From CAZVJA01 sp964626885 (GTDB lineage: Bacteria; Planctomycetota; Planctomycetia; Planctomycetales; Planctomycetaceae): a stretch of 8,324 bases of DNA. Positions 1-6,518 of this stretch are shown in pieces. The notes under the pieces were generated by a model. The model worked only from the letters and a program-made list of their open reading frames with translations. It was not told the origin of the DNA and did no database searches. A program made the translations under genes and the position numbers. The stretch spans positions 1 through 8,324 of the forward strand of contig CAZVJA010000225.1 of NCBI GenBank assembly GCA_964626885.1, in the 5' to 3' direction. Within the stretch, counting starts at the first letter, position 1, and every line of letters begins with the position of its first letter.

Positions 1-720
1 GAGCCGGGTGTCAGGTTGTGGCCCGGCATAGGGTGATGGCCCGCGTAGTTTCGCCTGTGGTTGTGTCGCCGGAGCAGGCTGCGGATTCTCGATCGCCGGG
101 GGGGGCTGCGCCGGCGCTTCATCAGGAGTAGGAACAGTTTTGTTTGGAGTTGGTGCGGGGTTCGGCGCAGACTCATTTGCCTCCGTCCCAGGGGCTGCCT
201 CGGGAGCAGGAGCGGGGGTTCTGTTCGTCGCGGGGGGCTGCGCAGCTCCTGCCGGATACGGCATGGTGTTCGCGTATGGTGAGCAAGCTCCTCCGTCGTC
301 GATCTTCCGCCAAGATGTCGCATGGTAGCCGTAGTTCGGCAGCGCATAGGCGGGTTTGGGGTCGTAGCAGGTTTTCACCCAGCAATGCCGCCAGGATCGT
401 CGATTGTCCTGGCAAGAACCGTTCGGACAGCGGTGGAGCAGTGGATCATACCCGCCGCCGGAACAGGGATCGCAGCTTCCATACTCATAGCCGTCATATG
501 GCGCCGACGGATACGCAGAAGGTGGATACGACTCGTAGGAGGGAGCCATTCCCCTCGTTGGCAGGGCATGCCTGTGGGAGACAACCGGTGCCTGCAGCCT
601 ACCGCCCGAAGTCGGGTAGGAACCGGCCTGATATTGACCAAACGCGGCGAGGTTCGAACACCAAACCAGAAGGAACCCGGCCGATGCAAATCGATATCGC
701 CTGAGCGTCCTGCTCTTCAT
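1..720 (-). CDS. Secreted Cys-containing, Pro-rich protein (partial, C-terminus beyond left edge)
   Basis: An uninterrupted minus-strand frame of 240 codons runs from an ATG at 720 to the window edge without a stop, so the C-terminus is missing. GGAG sits 8 bases before the ATG, which supports this start. The protein opens with a basic stretch (KSRTLRRYR) and a hydrophobic core, with a likely signal peptidase cut near AFG|Q (residues 26-29), so it should be exported. The mature part is rich in Tyr, Ser, Gly and Pro (about 30-80), then carries seven cysteines (83, 86, 98, 103, 113, 118, 146) that could form disulfides. Residues 131-139 read GYHATSWRK, which resembles a GYxxTxWR block I recall from secreted planctomycete proteins. 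From about 152 on, the chain is a low-complexity Pro/Ala/Thr/Asn tail, likely disordered. The function is unknown. It lies 64 bases downstream of another secreted protein gene and is probably cotranscribed with it; a cell-envelope or matrix role is inference only. Confidence 0.78.
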   Translation of the reverse strand, partial: MKSRTLRRYRFASAGFLLVWCSNLAAFGQYQAGSYPTSGGRLQAPVVSHRHALPTRGMAPSYESYPPSAYPSAPYDGYEYGSCDPCSGGGYDPLLHRCPNGSCQDNRRSWRHCWVKTCYDPKPAYALPNYGYHATSWRKIDDGGACSPYANTMPYPAGAAQPPATNRTPAPAPEAAPGTEANESAPNPAPTPNKTVPTPDEAPAQPPPAIENPQPAPATQPQAKLRGPSPYAGPQPDTRL

Positions 721-784
721 GCCACATCTCCAAACTGTCTTCCATGACGATCAGGCGTCCGCCCGTCGATACGATGCGTGTTTG

Positions 785-1201
785 TCAGCGCCGGGTCGAT
801 CCCTGCGTCGAGCCAGAGAGCCCGACCCCAAAATACCGGTAGTGGCTCATAAACGTGGCAGCATGCCCGGTGGTGCCGATTTCCGGTTGTTGTTGTTGCC
901 CCTGGATCAAGAGCGCCTGATTGCTCTGCAAACTCTGGATGGATTTATCGATCGCCGCAGCTCTATGTTGAATCTGCTGCTGGGGACGTACGAGGTTATA
1001 GTATCCGGAGCCCACTCCTTGATTACCCAGCAGATTTAAATACGGGCTCACCGTCGGCCGGTTGGCTTTCAGCTTCGGGGGGCCGGAACTCACGGAATAT
1101 CCTCGTGATGGCTGCCGGTAAGGAAGCTGCGCGAACGCTCGCTGGGTTATTCCAAAGACTAGAATGAGTCCCAGGCAAGCGGCCATTGTTTTGAGCTTCA
1201 T
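785..1201 (-). CDS. Small secreted protein with SPYLNLL and YYNLVRP blocks (planctomycete-type, unknown function)
   Basis: A 138-residue protein. The ATG at 1201 is preceded by a strong Shine-Dalgarno (GAGGAGGAATC then ATG), so the longer in-frame reading that begins near 1333 is not the start. Residues 1-24 form a clear signal peptide (MKLK, hydrophobic core, cut AFA|Q). The mature protein has VSPYLNLL at 51-58, YYNLVRP at 67-73, a Gln-rich probable coiled coil at about 74-105, and a C-terminal TGHAATFMSHYRYF segment at 111-124. I recall this block order from small secreted proteins in planctomycete genomes, where the function is not known; I could not check this by search. The protein has no membrane anchor after the signal and no enzymatic motif. 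It sits between the OPX gene (183-base gap, with its own possible promoter elements) and a second secreted protein (64-base gap), and may be expressed separately from the export gene. Confidence 0.88.
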   Translation of the reverse strand: MKLKTMAACLGLILVFGITQRAFAQLPYRQPSRGYSVSSGPPKLKANRPTVSPYLNLLGNQGVGSGYYNLVRPQQQIQHRAAAIDKSIQSLQSNQALLIQGQQQQPEIGTTGHAATFMSHYRYFGVGLSGSTQGSTRR

Positions 1202-1225
1202 GATTCCTCCTCGGAGCTTCCGAAT

Positions 1226-1255
1226 GATTCCCGGCGAAATTATGCACAGGGAATC
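1226..1255 (-). promoter_or_regulatory. Inverted repeat GATTCCC-N16-GGGAATC upstream of the small secreted protein gene
   Basis: Perfect 7-base arms lie at 1226-1232 and 1249-1255 with a 16-base spacer. The near arm is 25 bases before the ATG at 1201. The spacer contains CATAAT on the minus strand, which could be a -10 hexamer, although no good -35 lies at the right distance. A separate TTGTTT-16-TAAGAT arrangement (1305-1278, minus strand) is another possible promoter. The dyad could be an operator or an RNA hairpin in the leader. The symmetry is directly visible; the regulatory role is inferred. Confidence 0.35.
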
Positions 1256-1384
1256 GACTCTCCGTGCTCTGCCTGTCATCTTAGGCCCGGCCGACGTCGA
1301 AACAATCGGTTCTTCGAACATCTCATCAGGCAACTTGCGGTAACCGGTTGTCGTGTCTGGCCTTATTGTTCGAGACGGATTTAA

Positions 1385-2503
1385 TCAGAAGCTTCCGACT
1401 CCTCCCGTTCCGCTTGTGCTGCCGCTAATTCCGCCGTGCTCCAGTCGACTGACTGCTCCGTCACCCAAGATCAGCACACCGAAGATCCGCTCGACGGGAG
1501 ACAAGACCTTCGCGATGAAGTTGTCGGCGGAGACAAGACAGTCGGCTTTGATATAGACGCGATCGCCGGGGAAGATCTGGTAGTTTGTGGTGGTCACTCC
1601 ATCCTCGGTGATTCCGCGCCAGTCGACAATCATGATTTGCGCGCCGGGGAAGTCCGGCGGTGCCGGGCGTGCAACCCAAATCCGCTTCGACGAAACGTCC
1701 GACAGACCTTGAATCTGGGCGATGGCATCGAGAACGGTTTCGTTGCCCGTATAGGGGAGGCGATCGATCCGTTCGCCTGATCCTCCGCCGTCGGTGATCA
1801 CGTAGAACACTTTGCTGTTGTATCCCGCAACATCGACACGGACGTCAGGATTCTGGATGTGGTCCGCAAGATGGTTCTCGATGGCACGTTCCACTTCTTC
1901 CAAAGTCATGCCCGAAACTTCGACCTTGCCGTAAACACCCAATGAAATTGCACCATCGGGACGAACAAGATGCTCGCCGGCAATCACTTGCTTGCTGGTG
2001 ACATCCGCCAGCGAGACGGAGACTTTGGGGCCTGCCAACCCAACGACGTTATGCAGGTGATCGAGAATCGCCTGCCGTGCATCGACCACGCTTTTTCCCG
2101 CGACCTTCACCGAACCGTATTCAGGGCCAAGATCGACCGTCCCGTCGGCCTGAATTCGGTAGACACTGTTAATCAGTTTAAAATCGGAAGCGGCAGGATT
2201 CGCGGATGTGTCGGGCGGCAGCACGTTGCTGGCACGCACGAGGATTTCCTCGCCAGGACGGAGAAGTTGGTCCGGCGGGCGAATATTGTCGACAACTTCC
2301 AGCAGCAGAATATCCGGCGGTTCAACCCGGTATTCACTGAGTGTCGCTTTCTGCAATTCGCGGGGAACATCGGAATGTGCCACGTGCGCGAGTGGGTCGA
2401 GACCGTTCATCGCGGGGGCGGCACAGCCGGTCAGCCAACTGGAGACGAGCAACATGGCCATCGCCGGCCAGCGCGCGAACTCAGAGAGATGATTGATAGT
2501 CAT
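1385..2503 (-). CDS. Outer-membrane polysaccharide export lipoprotein (OPX/Wza-type, Poly_export plus SLBB)
   Basis: A 372-residue protein that should form the outer-membrane exit for an exopolysaccharide. I chose the ATG at 2503 because it puts a compact signal sequence directly before a lipobox (LTGC, Cys27); a TTG at 2581 in the same frame would give an unusual long N-terminus. Residues about 57-166 match a Poly_export domain, with EYRVEPPDILLLEV at its start and a YRIQADGTVDLGPEYG block at 115-130, interrupted by a Pro-rich insertion (about 75-112). A second β-domain follows (HLVRPDGAISLGVYG, 178-192), then an SLBB-like domain (about 230-320) ending NYQIFPGDRVYIKAD. Residues 328-347 could be the C-terminal amphipathic helix that in Wza builds the outer-membrane α-helical barrel. 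The tail is Gly/Ser-rich. It is encoded downstream of the co-polymerase and glycosyltransferase genes, its usual functional partners, but behind a 294-base gap, so it may have its own promoter. Confidence 0.94.
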   Translation of the reverse strand: MTINHLSEFARWPAMAMLLVSSWLTGCAAPAMNGLDPLAHVAHSDVPRELQKATLSEYRVEPPDILLLEVVDNIRPPDQLLRPGEEILVRASNVLPPDTSANPAASDFKLINSVYRIQADGTVDLGPEYGSVKVAGKSVVDARQAILDHLHNVVGLAGPKVSVSLADVTSKQVIAGEHLVRPDGAISLGVYGKVEVSGMTLEEVERAIENHLADHIQNPDVRVDVAGYNSKVFYVITDGGGSGERIDRLPYTGNETVLDAIAQIQGLSDVSSKRIWVARPAPPDFPGAQIMIVDWRGITEDGVTTTNYQIFPGDRVYIKADCLVSADNFIAKVLSPVERIFGVLILGDGAVSRLEHGGISGSTSGTGGVGSF

Positions 2504-2584
2504 ACGATGATCTCTGGCGCGACGAGGCAAAACGATTTCGGAAACGACTCGACACTCATAGTGGATCGGAGGCCGGTTCAAACG

Positions 2585-2598
2585 GGCGACGAATCGCC
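2585..2598 (-). promoter_or_regulatory. Small hairpin, GGCGA-TTCG-TCGCC, in the OPX leader
   Basis: On the minus strand a perfect 5-base-pair stem closes a TTCG tetraloop, 82-95 bases before the OPX ATG. UUCG loops are unusually stable in RNA, although here the closing pair is A-U and not the ideal C-G. It follows directly on the shared dyad motif and may be part of one structured 5' leader. Confidence 0.3.
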
Positions 2599-2601
2599 GA
2601 C

Positions 2602-2615
2602 GGGAACAGTCCCTC
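2602..2615. promoter_or_regulatory. Shared dyad motif GGGAACAGTCCCTC (copy upstream of OPX)
   Basis: This 14-base sequence matches the copy at 6531-6544 at 13 of 14 positions; only the eighth base differs (G here, A there). The core is a dyad, GGGA-N4-TCCC. It lies 98 bases upstream of the OPX start. Having one copy in each of the two long intergenic regions of the cluster suggests a common operator or a common RNA hairpin. I do not recognise it as a site for a known regulator. Confidence 0.4.
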
Positions 2616-2652
2616 CCCCTTTCAGAAGATCGGCCGTAAGAATGGGGGGACT
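2608..2652 (-). repeat. Long imperfect inverted repeat upstream of the OPX gene
   Basis: On the minus strand, AGTCCCCCCATTC pairs with GAAAGGGGGAGGGACT across a 16-base loop. The pairing is AGTCCC with GGGACT, CCC with GGG, and TTC with GAA, with one A bulge, extra Gs and one A-A mismatch, giving about 12 pairs. It overlaps the shared 14-base motif, so the two could form alternative structures. There is no T-run after it, so it is not a simple terminator. Confidence 0.35.
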
Positions 2653-2743
2653 TTAGCGGTTATTCCGATTGTGTCGGGATGCTTCAGGTTGGCGGTCTCG
2701 CGGCGCCCCTGGGCGGATGAAAGTCGTAACCGTTTATGCACAA

Positions 2744-2780
2744 AGCCTTAAGGCTCTAATAGCCTGCTGCGAATCGCAGC
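2744..2780 (-). terminator. Possible terminator hairpins after the glycosyltransferase gene
   Basis: Two hairpins follow the glycosyltransferase stop on the minus strand. The first is GCTGCG-ATT-CGCAGC (2780-2766), starting 17 bases past the stop. The second is the 12-base palindrome AGCCTTAAGGCT (2755-2744), which can fold as a short stem with a TTAA loop and is followed by only a short T-rich stretch (TTTGTG). Position fits transcription termination, but the weak T-tract makes an intrinsic terminator uncertain. Confidence 0.3.
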
Positions 2781-2797
2781 TGTTAGCGACCGAGGCT

Positions 2798-3991
2798 TCA
2801 GGACTGCGAGCTACGCCGGGTTCGAATCCAGGCCGTCTGCCGCCGGTACAGGAAGCCGGCGTATACCGGGAGCTTGGAGAGAATGTACCAGGGAACCCCC
2901 ATGAGAGTAGAAAAGGGGATCTGGGACCGCCCGAAGCAAAGCCAGGACACCCCCACAGCTCCGGCGAGAAGCCCCCCGGTTGCCAGGGAAACCGCCGCCG
3001 CTATCCACAGGCCCGTGGATAGCCCCAAAAGCACACCTGCGACAAATAGGCCGCCCCATAGCATTGTCAGCAAGGACAAGGGGGGAACGCACAGATCGAG
3101 CATCATCGCCAGCGGATCAAGCCGGCCGGATCGAAGAAATCCGACAAGCAATCGCGGAGCTTGGGTGAACAATGTGTGCAAATGCCCATGTTCCCAACGG
3201 GTGCGCTGGCTGAGGAATGCACTTTTTTCACTTGGCAGCGGTGCGCTCAGTTCCGCCTGAGGACAAAACTGGGGAGCACTCCCTGCCAACGTCAGATCGA
3301 CCGCCAGTTGCATATCCTCGACAATGTGACTTCCCGCAAACGAAGTTGAGCACAAAGTCTTCCAGGGAAAGGCAGCACCGGAACCTGTCAACAGGCAGGG
3401 GACGCCGAGCCGCGCCATTCCCTGCGGGCGGACCTTATTCTTCACCAGCACCGCCAGCGACGAAATGACATCATTCGGGCGCGGGTTCGGCGGCGGGGGC
3501 ATGAGGTAGCATCCCTGGACGGGGCGCTGCAGCGCATCGGACTCCCGTGCCAGTTCAGCGAGGCAACCCGGCGCGAGAGTGCAATCGGCATCGATGACGA
3601 TCACCACCCGCGGCGGATTCGCCGCGAACTCGGCCAATCCGGCGGTGAGCGCGTGCCCTTTTCCGCGATGCTCCAGATCGTGGCGACTGAGTACATCCGC
3701 ACCGCGCGCTCGAGCAATATCGGCGGTGTCGTCGGTGCAATTATCCGCGATCACAAGCAGTCGATCAGCCGCGGCGAGTTGCGGCCGGATTGAGTCGAGC
3801 GTCGCTCCAATGACTGCTGACTCGTTGTGTGCCGGAACGAGTATGCCCAGAACCGGACGTGGCGAGGAATGATCCGATCGCCGAGGGCGAGCGGGGATCA
3901 CAGCCGCGATACATTGAACAAACAATACACCGGTCGGCAACAGCAATGTTGCGGCGAGGATTGCCAGGCAATATGTTGCCGCCGTCGCCAT
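2798..3991 (-). CDS. Membrane-bound family 2 glycosyltransferase
   Basis: A 397-residue inner-membrane enzyme that transfers a sugar from a nucleotide-sugar donor, most likely in exopolysaccharide assembly. I use the ATG at 3991; a GTG two codons upstream (3997) is possible, an in-frame stop lies just above it, and neither start has a strong ribosome site. An N-terminal membrane helix (about 5-32) precedes a GT-A catalytic domain. Visible motifs, in order, are LVPAHNES near 51-58 (nucleotide binding), ADNCTDDTA at 82-90, IDADC at 133-137 (the DxD metal site, Asp134/Asp136), LTGSGAAFPW at 201-210, HIVEDMQL at 222-229 (acceptor-site Glu-Asp) and QRTRW at 262-266 (the QxxRW box of membrane synthases). 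Three hydrophobic segments follow (about 297-323, 328-353, 358-380). All catalytic motifs are intact. The sugar and acceptor cannot be read from sequence. It lies about 100 bases downstream of the co-polymerase gene and is probably cotranscribed with it. Confidence 0.94.
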   Translation of the reverse strand: MATAATYCLAILAATLLLPTGVLFVQCIAAVIPARPRRSDHSSPRPVLGILVPAHNESAVIGATLDSIRPQLAAADRLLVIADNCTDDTADIARARGADVLSRHDLEHRGKGHALTAGLAEFAANPPRVVIVIDADCTLAPGCLAELARESDALQRPVQGCYLMPPPPNPRPNDVISSLAVLVKNKVRPQGMARLGVPCLLTGSGAAFPWKTLCSTSFAGSHIVEDMQLAVDLTLAGSAPQFCPQAELSAPLPSEKSAFLSQRTRWEHGHLHTLFTQAPRLLVGFLRSGRLDPLAMMLDLCVPPLSLLTMLWGGLFVAGVLLGLSTGLWIAAAVSLATGGLLAGAVGVSWLCFGRSQIPFSTLMGVPWYILSKLPVYAGFLYRRQTAWIRTRRSSQS

Positions 3992-4015
3992 TGCCACCGC
4001 CGTTGTCGGAAAATG

Positions 4016-4093
4016 TCAGAGGACTGAGGATTCTCGTCGTCGAAAATCTTCGAGATGCGTCTTGAATGTCTCGACTGTCAATTCGACGAGCAT
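4016..4093 (-). CDS. Possible 25-residue small ORF between co-polymerase and glycosyltransferase
   Basis: The co-polymerase stop and an ATG are nearly fused (TGATAATG, minus strand). From that ATG an open frame of 25 codons, starting MLVELTVETFKTHLEDF and ending in RRRESSVL, stops 24 bases before the ATG of the glycosyltransferase. It could be translated by reinitiation and couple the two genes. Against it: there is no clear ribosome site, third codon positions are less GC-rich than I would expect of a real gene here, and so short a frame can arise by chance. No family is recognised. It may simply be untranslated spacer. Confidence 0.15.
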   Translation of the reverse strand: MLVELTVETFKTHLEDFRRRESSVL

Positions 4094-4095
4094 TA

Positions 4096-6321
4096 TCAAC
4101 CGATGAGCCCCATGATCGGCGCATCGAGCTCGAGCAGATCTTCCAGGACTTCGTGCCCCTGGCGCAGTTCCGGCCTGTCTCCGGAAACCGTGAACAGCAG
4201 CCCGTCGGCCCGTGCGGCGAGCAGTTGCAGGTCCGTATGTTGCTGAGCCGACGGACCGGCGACCAGAATCATGCTGTAACGAGTGCGGCTCTGTTCGAGA
4301 AGCTCCGTCATGCGGCGTGTCGCCAGTCCTTCGCGCGGGAAGGGACGTGCGCCGCCGTGGATACAATCGACCCCTTCATTCCTGGTCGGAATCGCCAAGT
4401 CGGAGAGTTCGAGGTGATCGAGCATGAGATAATCAGAGATTCCAAACGTCTCCATCGCACTCACGGGAGAACCGGGTGCCGCGGTCAGGGTCGGGTCGAG
4501 CACGTGACCATCAGTCGTCCGATGTGGCGTATTCTGAAACAGCGCGCTCAGCGCCTGCCGATTATTCGCCAGCGTGCCGCTGGCATCGAGGACCAGCACG
4601 GCTTCATCCCGTTCCGCAAAGCAAATGGCCAACTTGCAGATGAGCGAGACGGGGGACTCTTCATGATCCAGCGCGCTGAACAAAATGACCGACCCGGGGC
4701 GATGCAACGACTGCTGAATTCGCAACGCCAATAGCCGCAGCGGATCGTCCTCGTTTTCGTCTTGCTGGCGTCGTTTCTTGCGATTGGCGATTTCGTCGTC
4801 GAGTGCTCCGCGGCTGAGAACCGGAAGATTGAACTTTCGCGCGGTCTCATCGGCGGGACTCTCTCGGCGGGCGAAATACTCGCAGCCGAAAATAGGGCTC
4901 ACGAGCACCAGGCTCAAGAGGAAGAACGTGCCCAGGAAAATCTTACGGTGATTGGTCGATGTTCCGAGCGGGTCGAGCACCGCGTCGCTCAGTTTCTGGA
5001 ACTCGCGAACGCGATCGGCTTCGATTCCCTTCAAGGCTCGCAGTTGATCGCTCAAATCTTTTCGCTCTTCAGTCGCGCTTTCCAGTTCGCTGGTCAGCTC
5101 TTTCTCACGGGCAGTCTGGGGGCGCATCTCGTCGCTCATTTCCTTGAGCTTCCCCTGCTTCTGCTCAAGCCGCTCCTTGAGCATGGTGATCTCGCGCCCC
5201 TTGACGACCAGATCCAGATCGAGCTGCGCCTTCATGGCATCGGTGCGAGTCAGTTTTTCCTCGAGGCTTGTGATCTCCGCGGCAGCGATCGGGTCGGGCT
5301 GCGTCAGCACGTCCTGGCCGATTTTTTCGATCAATTGTTTCCAGGCGAGCGGCTCGGTCGCGCCGACCTTGGGTGCAACCGCGTCGAGTTCCTTTAGAAT
5401 CTCGTCGATCCGCTTCCACTGCTTATGTCCTGGCGAGTACAGCGCCATTGCGGCTTTCAGGCGATTGCGCTTTAAATCAAGAACTTTGTTATTCAATTCC
5501 AGCAACTGGCTTGTCTTCAATTCCGCGATCGTTTTCAACTGCTCCTGCAATCCGGATTGCAGCAGTTCCGCCGTATCGAGAGAGGATTGCGCGGCAGCCA
5601 CCACGGTCGGCAGTTGTGCGAACACCTGACCGTTCAGTCCTGATGTTTGATAGAACTCTTGCAGTCGCAGCGCCGCCTCATCGACACGGCCGCTGCTGGC
5701 CAGCAACAGCCGTTCGACGTGTGAGATATGATCACGCAGAATATCGGAACGGAACTGAGCCGCCTGATCGATGAACATCGTCAAGATGGTGTTGAGCACG
5801 GCCACGGCCTGCTGCTCGTTTTCCGTCCATTCGAGGCGGACCGTAATCGACTTGAATTTACTGCTCGGCTCCACCTCCAGGCTTTGCTCCAACGCCGCGG
5901 GGGACATTTCCAGCCCGTGCTCGTCCACAACTTTCTTGAGAAACTCCGGCTGCGTCATCAGCAGCGCATAGGTCTCGACCGCGGGAGGGGTGAAGACTTT
6001 GAAATTGCCCGCGCCGGGAAGGCTGGTGTATGTGACGTTCCCTTTGGATTTCACGAACGTCTTGCCGAATCGCTCCGCGACAACGAAGGAGCCCGCCGCC
6101 GCCACGGCTGCACAAATCAATAACAGCCACCAACGTTTCCTGAGGACTGCGAGCAGAATCGGCTCGGGGGTTGGCGCTGGGGTCAGGTGGGGGCGTGCGC
6201 TGCGGGGGACAAATCCGGCCCCCGGTGGAGGAACCTGATAAGTGGTCGTCACCGTTGCCAACTGCCCGTTGCCAGGCGTGGATGGTGTTGTGACTTTCGC
6301 TTCAACTTCGCTTGAGGACAT
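4096..6321 (-). CDS. Wzz/GumC-type polysaccharide co-polymerase with degenerate BY-kinase-like domain
   Basis: A 741-residue inner-membrane protein that should control chain length and export of the exopolysaccharide together with the OPX lipoprotein. The ATG at 6321 is chosen because GAGGGA lies just before it; a GTG seven codons upstream is less likely. A Pro/Thr-rich cytoplasmic segment (1-53) leads to membrane helix 1 (about 63-82). A Wzz-like periplasmic part follows, with long coiled-coil helices (about 195-300 and 345-450), then membrane helix 2 (about 460-479) and a cytoplasmic domain (about 490-741). That domain keeps the fold-level pattern of bacterial tyrosine kinases: SVILFSALDHEESP, VLVLDAS, YSMILVAGPS, ARADGLLFTVS and DAPIMGLIG. 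However, the Walker A Lys-Ser/Thr is gone (HEESPV where GEGKST is expected), the second Asp of Walker A' is Ser581, the Walker B Asp is missing, and no C-terminal Tyr cluster exists. It is therefore probably a pseudokinase. Confidence 0.93.
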   Translation of the reverse strand: MSSSEVEAKVTTPSTPGNGQLATVTTTYQVPPPGAGFVPRSARPHLTPAPTPEPILLAVLRKRWWLLLICAAVAAAGSFVVAERFGKTFVKSKGNVTYTSLPGAGNFKVFTPPAVETYALLMTQPEFLKKVVDEHGLEMSPAALEQSLEVEPSSKFKSITVRLEWTENEQQAVAVLNTILTMFIDQAAQFRSDILRDHISHVERLLLASSGRVDEAALRLQEFYQTSGLNGQVFAQLPTVVAAAQSSLDTAELLQSGLQEQLKTIAELKTSQLLELNNKVLDLKRNRLKAAMALYSPGHKQWKRIDEILKELDAVAPKVGATEPLAWKQLIEKIGQDVLTQPDPIAAAEITSLEEKLTRTDAMKAQLDLDLVVKGREITMLKERLEQKQGKLKEMSDEMRPQTAREKELTSELESATEERKDLSDQLRALKGIEADRVREFQKLSDAVLDPLGTSTNHRKIFLGTFFLLSLVLVSPIFGCEYFARRESPADETARKFNLPVLSRGALDDEIANRKKRRQQDENEDDPLRLLALRIQQSLHRPGSVILFSALDHEESPVSLICKLAICFAERDEAVLVLDASGTLANNRQALSALFQNTPHRTTDGHVLDPTLTAAPGSPVSAMETFGISDYLMLDHLELSDLAIPTRNEGVDCIHGGARPFPREGLATRRMTELLEQSRTRYSMILVAGPSAQQHTDLQLLAARADGLLFTVSGDRPELRQGHEVLEDLLELDAPIMGLIG

Positions 6322-6518
6322 GCTTCCCTCAATTCGGAGCACGGCGGCTATCGAACTGCCGGTGAACCTTCCCCCGCCCTGGTCTTTCGGTTCCCGGACA
6401 ATCGCGACACGTCAATGCTCCGCCCGTCTGTGCAATTGGAGAGTTTGCCCCGACTTTTCGGTGCAACATTCCCCGGCCGAGCCCGACTCCGCGATCGCAA
6501 CACTCCTCATTTTGATCG

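Larger units (their letters stand above)
2504..2797. other. Intergenic region between the glycosyltransferase and OPX genes
   Basis: The 294 bases hold no convincing gene. Reading on the minus strand, they contain two short hairpins just after the glycosyltransferase stop, a TGTGCATAA sequence (2742-2734), a long imperfect inverted repeat (2652-2608), a 14-base motif shared with the region upstream of the co-polymerase gene (2615-2602), and a small hairpin with a TTCG loop (2598-2585). This density of dyads suggests a terminator followed by a promoter and structured leader for the OPX gene. No textbook -35/-10 pair stands out. Confidence 0.5.

Noticed and set aside
144..704. Long plus-strand open frames over the left end (for example 144-704 and 322-747)
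   Set aside because: They are antisense to a minus-strand frame that has a ribosome site, signal peptide and ordered composition. Their own translations are Arg/Ser/Pro-rich without recognisable features.
1202..1333. Extended N-terminus of the small secreted protein starting near 1333
   Set aside because: The signal peptide and a strong Shine-Dalgarno place the start at 1201; the upstream extension would bury the signal sequence.
1240..2742. Replication origin suggested by the two DnaA-box-like sites
   Set aside because: Only two sites about 1.5 kb apart, no AT-rich region, and no dnaA/dnaN or replication genes nearby.
2815..2832. tRNA T-arm-like sequence (GGTTCGAATCC) at the end of the glycosyltransferase gene
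   Set aside because: No matching acceptor, D-arm or anticodon arm can be assembled around it, the putative T-stem has a mismatch, and the bases are explained as the WIRTRR codons of the glycosyltransferase on the minus strand.
6387..6415. TTGACG on the minus strand as a promoter for the co-polymerase gene
   Set aside because: No -10-like hexamer lies at the right spacing, so a single -35 match in GC-rich DNA is not enough.
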